Assembly (NCBI GenBank): GCA_027026755.1
Contig: JALVNE010000050.1
Span: forward strand, 1 to 48,693
Reading direction: 5' to 3'
Length of the DNA: 48,693 bases
From: Sedimenticola sp.
GTDB taxonomy: Bacteria > Pseudomonadota > Gammaproteobacteria > Chromatiales > Chromatiaceae
Made by a program: the position numbers and the translations under genes. This document shows, piece by piece, positions 41,683 to 48,693 of this stretch (the first letter of the stretch is position 1; the number at the start of each line of letters is the position of its first letter). Below the pieces are notes generated by a model. That model saw only the letters and a list, made by a program, of their open reading frames with translations, made no database searches and was not told where the DNA came from.

Positions 41683-43329
41683 ATGATTCGTCCATCAAGC
41701 CCATCTCTTCGTGTTGGTTGTCTGGGATTGATCGGTGGGCTGCTGCTGAGCCTGCAGGGAAAGGTGAGAGCGGGGGATACCGATGAATGGCTTTACAGTT
41801 TTCAGCCGGGCGACAATCTGTGGAATATCACCGAGCGGTTTCTCATCGATCAGAGCTACTGGAGCAGGCTGGTCCGCCTGAACAAGGTGCGTCATCCCCG
41901 GCGTATGCCACCCGGAACCCAGGTGCGCATTCCCTTGAAATGGCTGAAAGTCAAAGCGGCCAGGGTCAGGGTACAGGATGTGCGGGGGGGAGTTGTGCTG
42001 AGCCGGGGAAACCGTTCTCCGCAGTTCCTGGCGCCTGGAGATCTGCTGCAGCAAGGTGATCGTCTGACTCTGGGAAAGGATGCCAGCGTGCTGCTGGAAT
42101 TTGCCGATGGCACCCGCCAGCTTCTCAGTGGCGATGCCGAGGTGGAACTGGTGCGGGTCAACCGCTTTTCGGATACCGGTATCGGGGATACCACCATCAG
42201 GATATTGCGCGGGGACACGGAAAACCGGGTTCCGCGGGCGGGCACCCGGTTTGAGATCCGCACGCCGTCTGCCAACACCGCGGTGCGGGGCACGCGGTTC
42301 CGGGTCAAGGTTCCTCCCTCCGAGCAAAACCGCTCCCGGGTGGAAGTGCTGGAGGGGACAGTGGACGTCTCGGGGGATAAGGGCAGGCTGGCCCTCGCCG
42401 CCGGGTTCGGTACCCTGGTGGAGCAGGGCAAGGCGCCGGCGCCAGCGGTGGAATTGCTGCCGGCTCCTGTCATGGAGGCTGTCTCCGGCGTGATGCGGGA
42501 GCTTCCCCTGGAGCTGCGCTGGCGGAAAGTCGCTGGTGCCCGGGCCTACCGTCTGCGGTTTTTCAACAGGGAAGGCGATGGTGTGCCTGTCATGGATGTT
42601 CAGCTGTCTCAACCCCGCTTCAGCAACAGTGCCCTGCCGGACGGCGACTACCAGCTGCGCCTGAGCGCCCTGGACCTGGCCGGACTGGAAGGAAAGGAGG
42701 CGGAAGCCGTGTTCACCCTCGATGCCAGGCCGGTTCCTCCCGTAGCGATGCGCCCGGCGCCGGACAGCAAGCTTCGGGGGGAGACAGCCAGCTTCGAGTG
42801 GTCCACGCCCCCCGAGGTGAGCAGCTATGTTTTTCAGTTGTCTCCAGACCCGGGTTTTCTTACCGGCGTGACGACTCGTGACGGCCTGCGGAAGACCCGC
42901 CTGGAAATTTCGCCGTTGCGCCAGGGCGTCTGGTTCTGGCGCGTGGCTTCCGTCCATGAGGGGGAACAGGGGCCCTGGGGAAAGGCGCAGCGTTTCGAGC
43001 TGAAGCCGGAGCCGAAGGTGCCGCAGGTCGGTGTTGCCACCGACAAGAATCAGATGCAGCTTCACTGGCAGCCAGGTGAACAGGGACAGCGCTATCATTT
43101 GCAGATTGCCGAAGACAAGGCATTTGGAGACTTGCTTGTGGATGAGTTGCTGACGGAACCACGCTGGCTCTCACCAAGAGCTGACAGTCCTGTTTACTTC
43201 CGGGTGCGGATTATCGACAGTGATGGCTATGCGGGCGCCTGGAGTCCTGTGCAAACCATCTTCCCCGAGCCGGAGCCCTGGTATGTGTTCGGCATACCCG
43301 CCATAGCCATCATACTGCTTGCCCTCTGA
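41683..43329 (+). CDS. LysM- and FecR-domain envelope protein
   Basis: 548 residues with an N-terminal signal (GCLGLIGGLLLSLQGKVRAG). A LysM-like domain (about 38-86: YSFQPGDNLWNITERFLIDQ to RMPPGTQVRIP) is followed by a FecR domain (about 105-225: SVLLEFADGTRQLLSGDAEV; TRFEIRTPSANTAVRGTRF). The remainder (about 255-540) has two or three Fn3-like or carbohydrate-binding-like beta units (LELRWRKVAGARAYRLRFF; ASFEWSTPPEVSSYVFQLSP; MQLHWQPGEQGQRYHLQIA), and the end (YVFGIPAIAIILLAL) is a membrane segment. The protein is probably periplasmic and peptidoglycan-linked. The CHASE2 protein starts one base after its stop, so they likely form a sensor pair. Confidence 0.9.
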   Translation: MIRPSSPSLRVGCLGLIGGLLLSLQGKVRAGDTDEWLYSFQPGDNLWNITERFLIDQSYWSRLVRLNKVRHPRRMPPGTQVRIPLKWLKVKAARVRVQDVRGGVVLSRGNRSPQFLAPGDLLQQGDRLTLGKDASVLLEFADGTRQLLSGDAEVELVRVNRFSDTGIGDTTIRILRGDTENRVPRAGTRFEIRTPSANTAVRGTRFRVKVPPSEQNRSRVEVLEGTVDVSGDKGRLALAAGFGTLVEQGKAPAPAVELLPAPVMEAVSGVMRELPLELRWRKVAGARAYRLRFFNREGDGVPVMDVQLSQPRFSNSALPDGDYQLRLSALDLAGLEGKEAEAVFTLDARPVPPVAMRPAPDSKLRGETASFEWSTPPEVSSYVFQLSPDPGFLTGVTTRDGLRKTRLEISPLRQGVWFWRVASVHEGEQGPWGKAQRFELKPEPKVPQVGVATDKNQMQLHWQPGEQGQRYHLQIAEDKAFGDLLVDELLTEPRWLSPRADSPVYFRVRIIDSDGYAGAWSPVQTIFPEPEPWYVFGIPAIAIILLAL

Positions 43330-43330
43330 G

Positions 43331-46192
43331 ATGACGGACAGACGCCACAAGGATTGGGGCATGAGGCTCGTGTTGGGTGGCATCCTGATCCTGTTCGCCC
43401 TGTGGGCTACCCGGCAGTCATGGTTTTCTGTGCTGGATGGATTTGTCTATGATCGTTTCATCGGTCACCTGGATACCCCAGTAGTGGATGACATTCTTAT
43501 CGTGGCCGTAGACTCCAAGAGCCTGAGCGCTCTGGGGCGCTGGCCTTTTTCCCGAAAGCTGCACGCCGAACTGCTGGACATCATTGCCCGGGGAAATCCC
43601 GCCGCGGTAGGCGTGGATATCAACTTCGCCGAACCCGACAGAGCGCATCCGGAGGACGACCAGGCCCTGGTGCGAGCCACGCGGGATGCAGGAAATATTG
43701 TGTTTCCCGTGGTATTGGAGGAGTACGGTCCCGGTGGGGAGCTGCGCGAAAGTCTGCCTTTTCCCGCGTTACGGAAAGTGGCCGCGGCCCTGGGGCATGT
43801 GCATGTGAAACTGGAATCGGACGGAATTGCGCGCTCGGTATTTCTCATGGCGGGGTTGAACAGGCCCAGCTGGCCGGCTTTTTCTCTGGCCATGGCCAGA
43901 ATCGGTGGCGACTGGCCGGCAAGCCGGGGTTTTCCCAAATCCGGCGAAACCCCGGTCTATCGGGACATGTCGGCCAGTGTCTGGCGTAATCACCGCCAGG
44001 TGCTGATTCCCTTTCCAGCTGGTGGCCAGGACCTGGACAGGGTGTCCTATGTTGACGTGATCCAGGGCAAAGTGGCGCCAGCGCGCTTTCAGGGTAAATA
44101 TGTGCTGCTGGGGGCTGCGGCGGCAGGACTGGGTGACAATATACGCACGCCGGTTTCCCCCTATGGAAGGCATGTCATGGGAGTGGAATTCAACGCCTGG
44201 GTATTGAATGCCCTGTTGCAAAACCGCCTGATCATACCTGTGTCCCGAATCTGGCAGTATGGCGGCAACATCCTGTTGATCCTGCTCATGTTGATGATAT
44301 ACCGCCCCAGGGGCTGGAAATGGCTCTATGGCATCGCCCTGTTGTCCGCGGGCGTCATCCTGGGGGATTTTCTGCTGCTCTCCCTGTTCGGCTATTGGTA
44401 TCCCCCGGCGGTCATGCTCATGAGTATCCTGTTCTTTTTTCTGGCGGCGAACTGGCACCTGGTGAGAAAACTGCTGAAGGTGCTGTTCGAGGAAAGACGC
44501 CTGTCACAGACTGCCTTGACCGCCATTGGCGAAGCCGTGGTGCATCTGGACGGCAAAGGGCATATCGTCAAATTCAATCCCGTTGCCGAAAAGTTTGCAG
44601 GGAAAAGAGCCGCAGAGGTGAATGGCCGCCCGGTGGATGAGGTGTTTCGCTTCTTCCTTCCCGGAGGGCAGGCTTTTCCCCTGCGGGATCAGATGGATGG
44701 AAGCCCTCGTGACTTCAGCCGGGACTTGTTGCTGAAGAGCTTCGACGGGACGGAATACCGGGTCAATCTGGTACTCAACAAGGTGTCCCGTTCCGCCGGC
44801 AACAATCAGACCACGGTGATGGTTCTGACGGATGTGAGCAAGGAACACGCCCTGGCCAGTGAAGTCTCTCACCGGAAGACGCACGATATGCTCACGGGGC
44901 TGCCCAACCAGATCCTCATGACCCGGTATCTGAAGACCCTGATCGACGAGGCGGGGAGTGATTCCGGCACATTCGCGGTGGTCTATCTGGATATCGATCA
45001 TTTCTCCAAGATCAACGAAGTTCGGGGCCTGGAGGTGGGAAACCGCCTGCTGCGCGCAATAGCTGGAAAGCTGAAGGACTTCCTCGGTGAGGAGATAAAG
45101 CTGGGCCATGTCGGGGGAGATGAATTTCTTCTGGTTCTGCGGGAGTTTGAACTCAAACGGGGCATGGATGACATGGTGGGGTTGATCTTTGCCCTGTTTG
45201 TCAGGCCCTTGCCCATCAGGGACGTGGGCGAGATGCGGATCTCCGTCACTCTGGGTGTGAGCCTCTACCCCCAGCATGGCCGCAGTCCGGAAGAACTCAT
45301 CGGTCATGCCAGTGCCGCCATGCACTACGGCAAGGCGGAAGGGGGAAACCAGATCGTCTATTACGAACCCGGCATGCAGGACAAGGCCTTCCGCCTGTTG
45401 GAGATCGAATCCTGTCTGCACCGGGCTGTGGAGAAAGGGAGTCTCGAAGTGTTCTACCAGCCCCTGGTGGAAGCCGCCACCGGGAAGATAATCGGGGTTG
45501 AGGCGCTGGCGCGACTCAACAACGAATCCGGGCAAGCCATTTCCCCCGAGGAATTCATCGGCGTGGCCGAGCGTAATGGCCTCATCACGGAAATGGGTTA
45601 TCAACAGCTGCATCGCGCCTGCAAACAACTCGTGAAATGGCGTACTCAGGGGTTCGACCTGAGGCTGTCCTGTAATTTTTCTCCCCGCCAGATGAACAGC
45701 CCGGGCGTGGTGGACAAGATCCGGCATATCGTGCAGAACACAGGCGTCGAGCCGGCATGGCTGGAGTTCGAGATCACCGAAAATCTGTTACTGTCCAGCA
45801 CGCCAAAGGTGGACGAAGTGCTGGAGCAGGTACAGGCCCTGGGTATGGGCATTGCCATCGACGATTTTGGCACTGGCTACAGCTCCATGAGCTATTTGAC
45901 CCGGTTCGACTTCGACCGCCTCAAGATCGACCGTTCTTTCGTCAAGGAACTCGATGCCAGTAAAGACACCCGCGCCATCACGTCCGCCATCATCACCATG
46001 GCCCACGAGTTGGGCATGGCCGTGGTGGCGGAGGGCGTGGAGACGCGGGAACAGTATGAGCTGCTTCTTGCCCTGCGCTGCGATGAGATGCAGGGATATT
46101 ACCTGGGCCGCCCCATGCCTGCCAGGGAACTGGAGGTCCGCCTGATTTCTGATGGGGGCATGGTCAAGGGAGATAGTCCTGGCGGGATATAG
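43331..46192 (+). CDS. CHASE2-PAS-GGDEF-EAL c-di-GMP signalling protein
   Basis: 953 residues from ATG 43331, one base after the FecR stop (an in-frame TTG at 43319 is unlikely). TM1 about 14-34, a periplasmic CHASE2 sensor (about 40-300: GVDINFAEPDRAHPEDDQAL), three spans (about 303-375), a PAS domain (ALTAIGEAVVHLDGKGHIVK), then GGDEF with intact G595-G-D-E-F599 but no RxxD inhibitory site, and EAL with E724-A-L, EFEITENLLL, IDDFGTGYSS and VVAEGVETREQ. Both c-di-GMP synthesis and hydrolysis motifs are intact, so the net activity must be regulated. Confidence 0.95.
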   Translation: MTDRRHKDWGMRLVLGGILILFALWATRQSWFSVLDGFVYDRFIGHLDTPVVDDILIVAVDSKSLSALGRWPFSRKLHAELLDIIARGNPAAVGVDINFAEPDRAHPEDDQALVRATRDAGNIVFPVVLEEYGPGGELRESLPFPALRKVAAALGHVHVKLESDGIARSVFLMAGLNRPSWPAFSLAMARIGGDWPASRGFPKSGETPVYRDMSASVWRNHRQVLIPFPAGGQDLDRVSYVDVIQGKVAPARFQGKYVLLGAAAAGLGDNIRTPVSPYGRHVMGVEFNAWVLNALLQNRLIIPVSRIWQYGGNILLILLMLMIYRPRGWKWLYGIALLSAGVILGDFLLLSLFGYWYPPAVMLMSILFFFLAANWHLVRKLLKVLFEERRLSQTALTAIGEAVVHLDGKGHIVKFNPVAEKFAGKRAAEVNGRPVDEVFRFFLPGGQAFPLRDQMDGSPRDFSRDLLLKSFDGTEYRVNLVLNKVSRSAGNNQTTVMVLTDVSKEHALASEVSHRKTHDMLTGLPNQILMTRYLKTLIDEAGSDSGTFAVVYLDIDHFSKINEVRGLEVGNRLLRAIAGKLKDFLGEEIKLGHVGGDEFLLVLREFELKRGMDDMVGLIFALFVRPLPIRDVGEMRISVTLGVSLYPQHGRSPEELIGHASAAMHYGKAEGGNQIVYYEPGMQDKAFRLLEIESCLHRAVEKGSLEVFYQPLVEAATGKIIGVEALARLNNESGQAISPEEFIGVAERNGLITEMGYQQLHRACKQLVKWRTQGFDLRLSCNFSPRQMNSPGVVDKIRHIVQNTGVEPAWLEFEITENLLLSSTPKVDEVLEQVQALGMGIAIDDFGTGYSSMSYLTRFDFDRLKIDRSFVKELDASKDTRAITSAIITMAHELGMAVVAEGVETREQYELLLALRCDEMQGYYLGRPMPARELEVRLISDGGMVKGDSPGGI

Positions 46193-46308
46193 TGTTTATC
46201 AGCAGCCTGCCAGGACAAGAATCCATATGGCTTTTCGACAACCTGTTTCCATCATGGACGAGGAATCCCTTTCCCCGGCCCTTGCGGCCCGGAGCCGGAA
46301 AATCGCGG

Positions 46309-46333
46309 TTTTCTAGCCTCAAGGCTTTGAAAA
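46309..46333. repeat. Hairpin related to the CATTTTC family
   Basis: TTTTCTAGCC-TCAA-GGCTTTGAAAA. Its TTTTC/GAAAA ends match the other copies but the inner sequence differs, so membership is uncertain. It lies just upstream of the rpsF promoter. Confidence 0.4.
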
Positions 46334-46336
46334 AGC

Positions 46337-46365
46337 TTGATATCGGTGGCCTGTTCTCCTAAAAT
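46337..46365 (+). promoter_or_regulatory. sigma-70 promoter of rpsF
   Basis: TTGATA, 17-base spacer, TAAAAT. It gives an mRNA leader of about 75-80 bases that starts with the hairpin ATCGGC-TTTCGG-GCCGAT (46377-46394). The leader could hold an S6:S18 autoregulatory site like those known in other bacteria; I cannot confirm this from sequence alone. Confidence 0.72.
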
Positions 46366-46449
46366 CCGCGCTCCTGATCGGCTTTCGGGCCGATTCTCCT
46401 TGCCTCACCGTTCGTGCGGGAGGCTGTTTACTAGCCATAAGGAGCGACA

Positions 46450-46800
46450 ATGCGACACTACGAAATCGTTTTCATGGTCCATCCGGACCAGAGCGAGCAG
46501 GTGCCCTCCATGATCGAGCGCTACGTTGCCAGCATCCAGGAGGATGGGGGCAAGGTTCACCGCCTGGAAGACTGGGGCCGCCGCCAGCTCGCCTATCCCA
46601 TCAACAAGCTGCACAAGGCGCACTACGTGCTCATGAACATCGAGTGCGAAAGCAAGACCCTGAACGACCTGGAGACGGCTTTCCGCTTCAATGACGCCGT
46701 GATTCGTCACCTGACCATCCGTCGTGACGATGCCATCACCGAACCCTCTCTGCTGGCCCGGGCCGAGGAGAAAGACGCAGCTCCCGAAGCTGCAGCCTGA
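46450..46800 (+). CDS. rpsF: 30S ribosomal protein S6
   Basis: 116 residues. It starts [20 protein letters not shown] and contains [20 protein letters not shown] and [11 protein letters not shown], all typical of S6. It ends in an acidic tail ([11 protein letters not shown]), as in species where S6 is C-terminally modified with glutamates. S6 binds 16S rRNA with S18, encoded next. An AAGGAG site precedes the ATG. Confidence 0.98.
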   Translation: MRHYEIVFMVHPDQSEQVPSMIERYVASIQEDGGKVHRLEDWGRRQLAYPINKLHKAHYVLMNIECESKTLNDLETAFRFNDAVIRHLTIRRDDAITEPSLLARAEEKDAAPEAAA

Positions 46801-46819
46801 CGACAGGAGGATACAGAAT

Positions 46820-47047
46820 ATGTCACGTTACATGCGTCGCAGAAAATATTGCCGTTTCACTGTGGAGGGCATCACCGAGATCGACTACAAGGATCTCGTC
46901 CTGCTCAAGCAGTATGTCAGCGAGTCGGGCAAGATCGTGCCCAGCCGCATCACGGGTACCAGCGCCAAGTATCAGCGCCAGTTGGCCACGGCCATCAAGC
47001 GCGCCCGTTTCCTGGCCCTGATGCCTTATACCGATTCCCACAAATAA
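46820..47047 (+). CDS. rpsR: 30S ribosomal protein S18
   Basis: 75 residues from ATG 46820 with an AGGAGG site. Full family sequence: [20 protein letters not shown], then [20 protein letters not shown] and [20 protein letters not shown]. It is the substrate of RimI (35104). It follows rpsF by 19 bases. Confidence 0.98.
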   Translation: MSRYMRRRKYCRFTVEGITEIDYKDLVLLKQYVSESGKIVPSRITGTSAKYQRQLATAIKRARFLALMPYTDSHK

Positions 47048-47048
47048 G

Positions 47049-47100
47049 TTTCTTTTCAGGATCAACTTTCTCCCGCGGGAGATCAGTTGTCCCAAAGAAA
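47049..47100. other. Long imperfect palindrome after rpsR
   Basis: TTTCTTT at 47049 is mirrored by AAAGAAA at 47094-47100; inside, CAACT pairs with AGTTG, and a core CTCCC-GC-GGGAG lies at 47070-47081. On RNA it would form a tall stem between rpsR and the DUF2232 gene. It may tune expression of the downstream genes or be an RNA processing site. Confidence 0.5.
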
Positions 47101-47168
47101 ATGTGGATCGCCCCTTGTGGAATGCGCGGGCCGGAGTCGAACTTGGGCACCGCGCGGGAGAAAGCCTG

Positions 47169-48083
47169 ATGCAGGCCCTGGCGGCCTTCATCATGAAAGG
47201 CCGGATGCAGGCCGTCATGGTGGCCTCGGTATTCACCGTGCTGGCGCTGCTCATCACTCCCCTGGGGATAGCCAGCTCCGCCGTGGTGGCCCTGGTCACT
47301 TTGCGGCAGGGCTTCCGGGAAGGCCTGCTGGTCATGTTCCTGGGGCTGGCGGCGCTGATGGGACTGGGCATGCTGCTGTTCGGGCAGCCCGTTTCCCTGG
47401 CCCTTGCCGGGGGGCTGCTGTGGATGCCCATGCTGCTTCTGGCGGAGCTGTTGCGCGCCACCCGGTCCCTGAGACTGGTGGTCGAGGTGGCGGTTCTGCT
47501 GGGCGCCCTGGCCATTGGCGTGCAGTACCTGGTGCTGGACGATGTGGCCGGGTTCTGGGCCGGGATACTGGAAGAATACAGCGCCCAGATCATGGACCCC
47601 AATGTGGTCAGCGAGGCAGAGCGCAAGGCCATGGTGACGGAGATGGCGCCCTGGATGGCCGGCGGCATGGGCGCCGCCTGGTTCCTGCAGCTGGCCCTGT
47701 CCCTGTTTCTGGCCAGAAGCTGGCAGGCCCTGCTGTACAACCCGGGCGGCTTTGGCGAGGAACTGCGCCAGCTCAGGCTGGGGTACTGGCTGCTGATTCT
47801 GGTGCCGCTGTTGCTGGTGCTGGGCAGTTTGTCGGATACGCCGGGACTGGCTTCACAGCTTGCCCTGGTGGGAATGGCGGCCTTTTTTCTGCAAGGCGTG
47901 GCCCTGGTGCATGGACTGGTCAAGGCGTTCAATGCCAACCCGGGCTGGCTGATCGGTTTTTACATGTTGTTGGTCATTGGCATGCCGGCGAGCTTCACCG
48001 CGGTTTCTGCGGCAGGTTTTGCCGATGGCTGGTTGAATTTTCGGGCGAAAGTCCGGGCTCGTGGCCCCAAGGGCGGCGAGTGA
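47169..48083 (+). CDS. DUF2232 (YybS-like) membrane protein
   Basis: 304 residues from ATG 47169, which has a GGGAG site; the frame extends upstream to 47103 without a good start. About eight spans (for example [29 protein letters not shown] segment [17 protein letters not shown], and [20 protein letters not shown]). Proteins of this type are often found between rpsR and rplI in gammaproteobacteria; function is unknown. It precedes rplI by 25 bases, so it is probably part of the ribosomal operon. Confidence 0.85.
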   Translation: MQALAAFIMKGRMQAVMVASVFTVLALLITPLGIASSAVVALVTLRQGFREGLLVMFLGLAALMGLGMLLFGQPVSLALAGGLLWMPMLLLAELLRATRSLRLVVEVAVLLGALAIGVQYLVLDDVAGFWAGILEEYSAQIMDPNVVSEAERKAMVTEMAPWMAGGMGAAWFLQLALSLFLARSWQALLYNPGGFGEELRQLRLGYWLLILVPLLLVLGSLSDTPGLASQLALVGMAAFFLQGVALVHGLVKAFNANPGWLIGFYMLLVIGMPASFTAVSAAGFADGWLNFRAKVRARGPKGGE

Positions 48084-48108
48084 AAGACCTGAACGAGGTA
48101 CGAGTAAA

Positions 48109-48561
48109 ATGGAAGTGATTCTTCTGGACAAAGTAACTGGCCTGGGTGATCTGGGCGACAAGGTAGCGGTCAAGCCTGGCTATGGCCGTAATTTCCTCAT
48201 TCCCAGCGGCAAGGCCATCCCCGCCACCCGCGACAACCTGGCGGAGTTCGAAAAGCGTCGCGCCGAGCTGGAGAAAGAGGCCGCCGAGAAGCTGGCCGCT
48301 GCCGAATCCCGCAAGGCGTCCATCGAAGGACTGGAGAGCATCACCATTGCCCACAAGGCGGGTGAGGAAGGCAAGCTGTTCGGTTCCGTGGGTACCAGCG
48401 ACATCTCCCGCGCCTGCGGCGAAGCCGGTGTCACCGTGGAAAAGCACGAAATTCGCCTGCCGGAAGGCCCCATGCGTTCCACCGGCGAGTTCGACATCGT
48501 GCTGCATCTGCATCCGGACGTGAACGCCAATCTGAAGGTCATCATCGTCGCCGAGGAGTAA
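48109..48561 (+). CDS. rplI: 50S ribosomal protein L9
   Basis: 150 residues. It begins [20 protein letters not shown] with [20 protein letters not shown], the rRNA-binding N-domain, followed by the long connecting helix ([20 protein letters not shown]) and the C-domain ([19 protein letters not shown]). A GAGG-like site upstream is weak (ACGAGGTACGAGTAAAATG). It closes the rpsF-rpsR-DUF2232-rplI cluster. Confidence 0.98.
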   Translation: MEVILLDKVTGLGDLGDKVAVKPGYGRNFLIPSGKAIPATRDNLAEFEKRRAELEKEAAEKLAAAESRKASIEGLESITIAHKAGEEGKLFGSVGTSDISRACGEAGVTVEKHEIRLPEGPMRSTGEFDIVLHLHPDVNANLKVIIVAEE

Positions 48562-48623
48562 TGGCTGGCCCCCTGGGGCCCGTCGAAGCTGAGCGTCCTT
48601 CGCATTGTCTCCTGTTCCTGTTG

Positions 48624-48650
48624 GAGGATGCGCCGTGTTGCCGCATCCTC
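48624..48650 (+). terminator. Hairpin downstream of rplI
   Basis: Perfect 9-bp stem GAGGATGCG / CGCATCCTC with a 9-base loop, 62 bases after the rplI stop. No U tract follows (TATCGGGC), so it may be a weak or Rho-assisted terminator, or a 3'-end stabiliser. The remaining bases to 48693 show no identifiable gene start. Confidence 0.5.
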
Positions 48651-48693
48651 TATCGGGCAGGGGAAATGAGATACATGAAGAAGTTGTGATAAG

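Noticed and set aside
43319..43331. TTG start for the CHASE2 protein inside the FecR gene
   Set aside because: ATG 43331 is better and sits one base after the FecR stop; the TTG adds only four residues.

Overview
The window is a chromosomal segment of a GC-rich gammaproteobacterium. Gene order is typical of the class: rimM-trmD-rplS, ilvIHC-pssA-leuA, rnr-rlmB and rpsF-rpsR-rplI. The housekeeping proteins look gammaproteobacterial. A nonaheme cytochrome, a Tll0287-type monohaem protein and several c-di-GMP and ion-transport genes would suit an environmental, possibly sulfur-oxidising or metal-exposed Chromatiales-like bacterium. That lineage guess is inference; no marker here fixes it. No transposase, integrase, prophage or CRISPR array was seen.

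Layout. 1-2881: end of the rpsP-rimM-trmD-rplS operon with its terminator, then exonuclease I. 2890-5531 (minus): ankyrin lipoprotein, a 94-residue unknown and a Na/phosphate cotransporter, the last two overlapping. 5577-9066 (plus): four overlapping genes built around a voltage-sensor K+ channel with an RCK domain and a second free RCK protein. 9052-10738: a repeat-containing unknown protein, a dense run of hairpins and a haem protein. 10984-12429: TrkH. 12555-15053 (minus): a lipase-like hydrolase, then a glyoxalase/thioredoxin-like/PlsC operon. 15252-22018: nonaheme cytochrome, QseBC/PmrAB-like two-component system and diguanylate cyclase. PmrA/QseB-type boxes precede both the cytochrome and the regulator. 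22031-24067 (minus): SH3 lipoprotein, polytopic membrane protein and a small secreted protein. 24311-35550: branched-chain amino acid and phosphatidylserine genes, interrupted by an opposite-strand pair (RND exporter with a cyclic-nucleotide-binding tail, plus a secreted Cys-rich protein); leuA is preceded by a Leu-rich leader ORF; udg and rimI follow. 35593-38381: Lys-rich membrane protein, small membrane protein, PEBP gene with a fossil second copy, tRNA-Leu(CAG) and a macrodomain protein. 38556-46192: rnr-rlmB, then a LysM/FecR protein coupled to a CHASE2-PAS-GGDEF-EAL protein. 46450-48561: rpsF-rpsR-DUF2232-rplI.

Themes. Potassium handling (channel, two RCK proteins, TrkH) lies within 6.5 kb. 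c-di-GMP turnover is represented by one cyclase with an intact inhibitory site and one dual GGDEF/EAL protein. The non-coding part is rich in small inverted-repeat elements of at least three families: CATTTTC hairpins, GGGGTCGGAGTC elements and a GTCGGRCTT element. One of them sits between the two copies of a duplicated PEBP gene end. The least expected signals are the run of five hairpins at 9809-9953, the paired PmrA-type boxes, the leuA leader ORF, the cNMP-RND fusion and the PEBP fossil.
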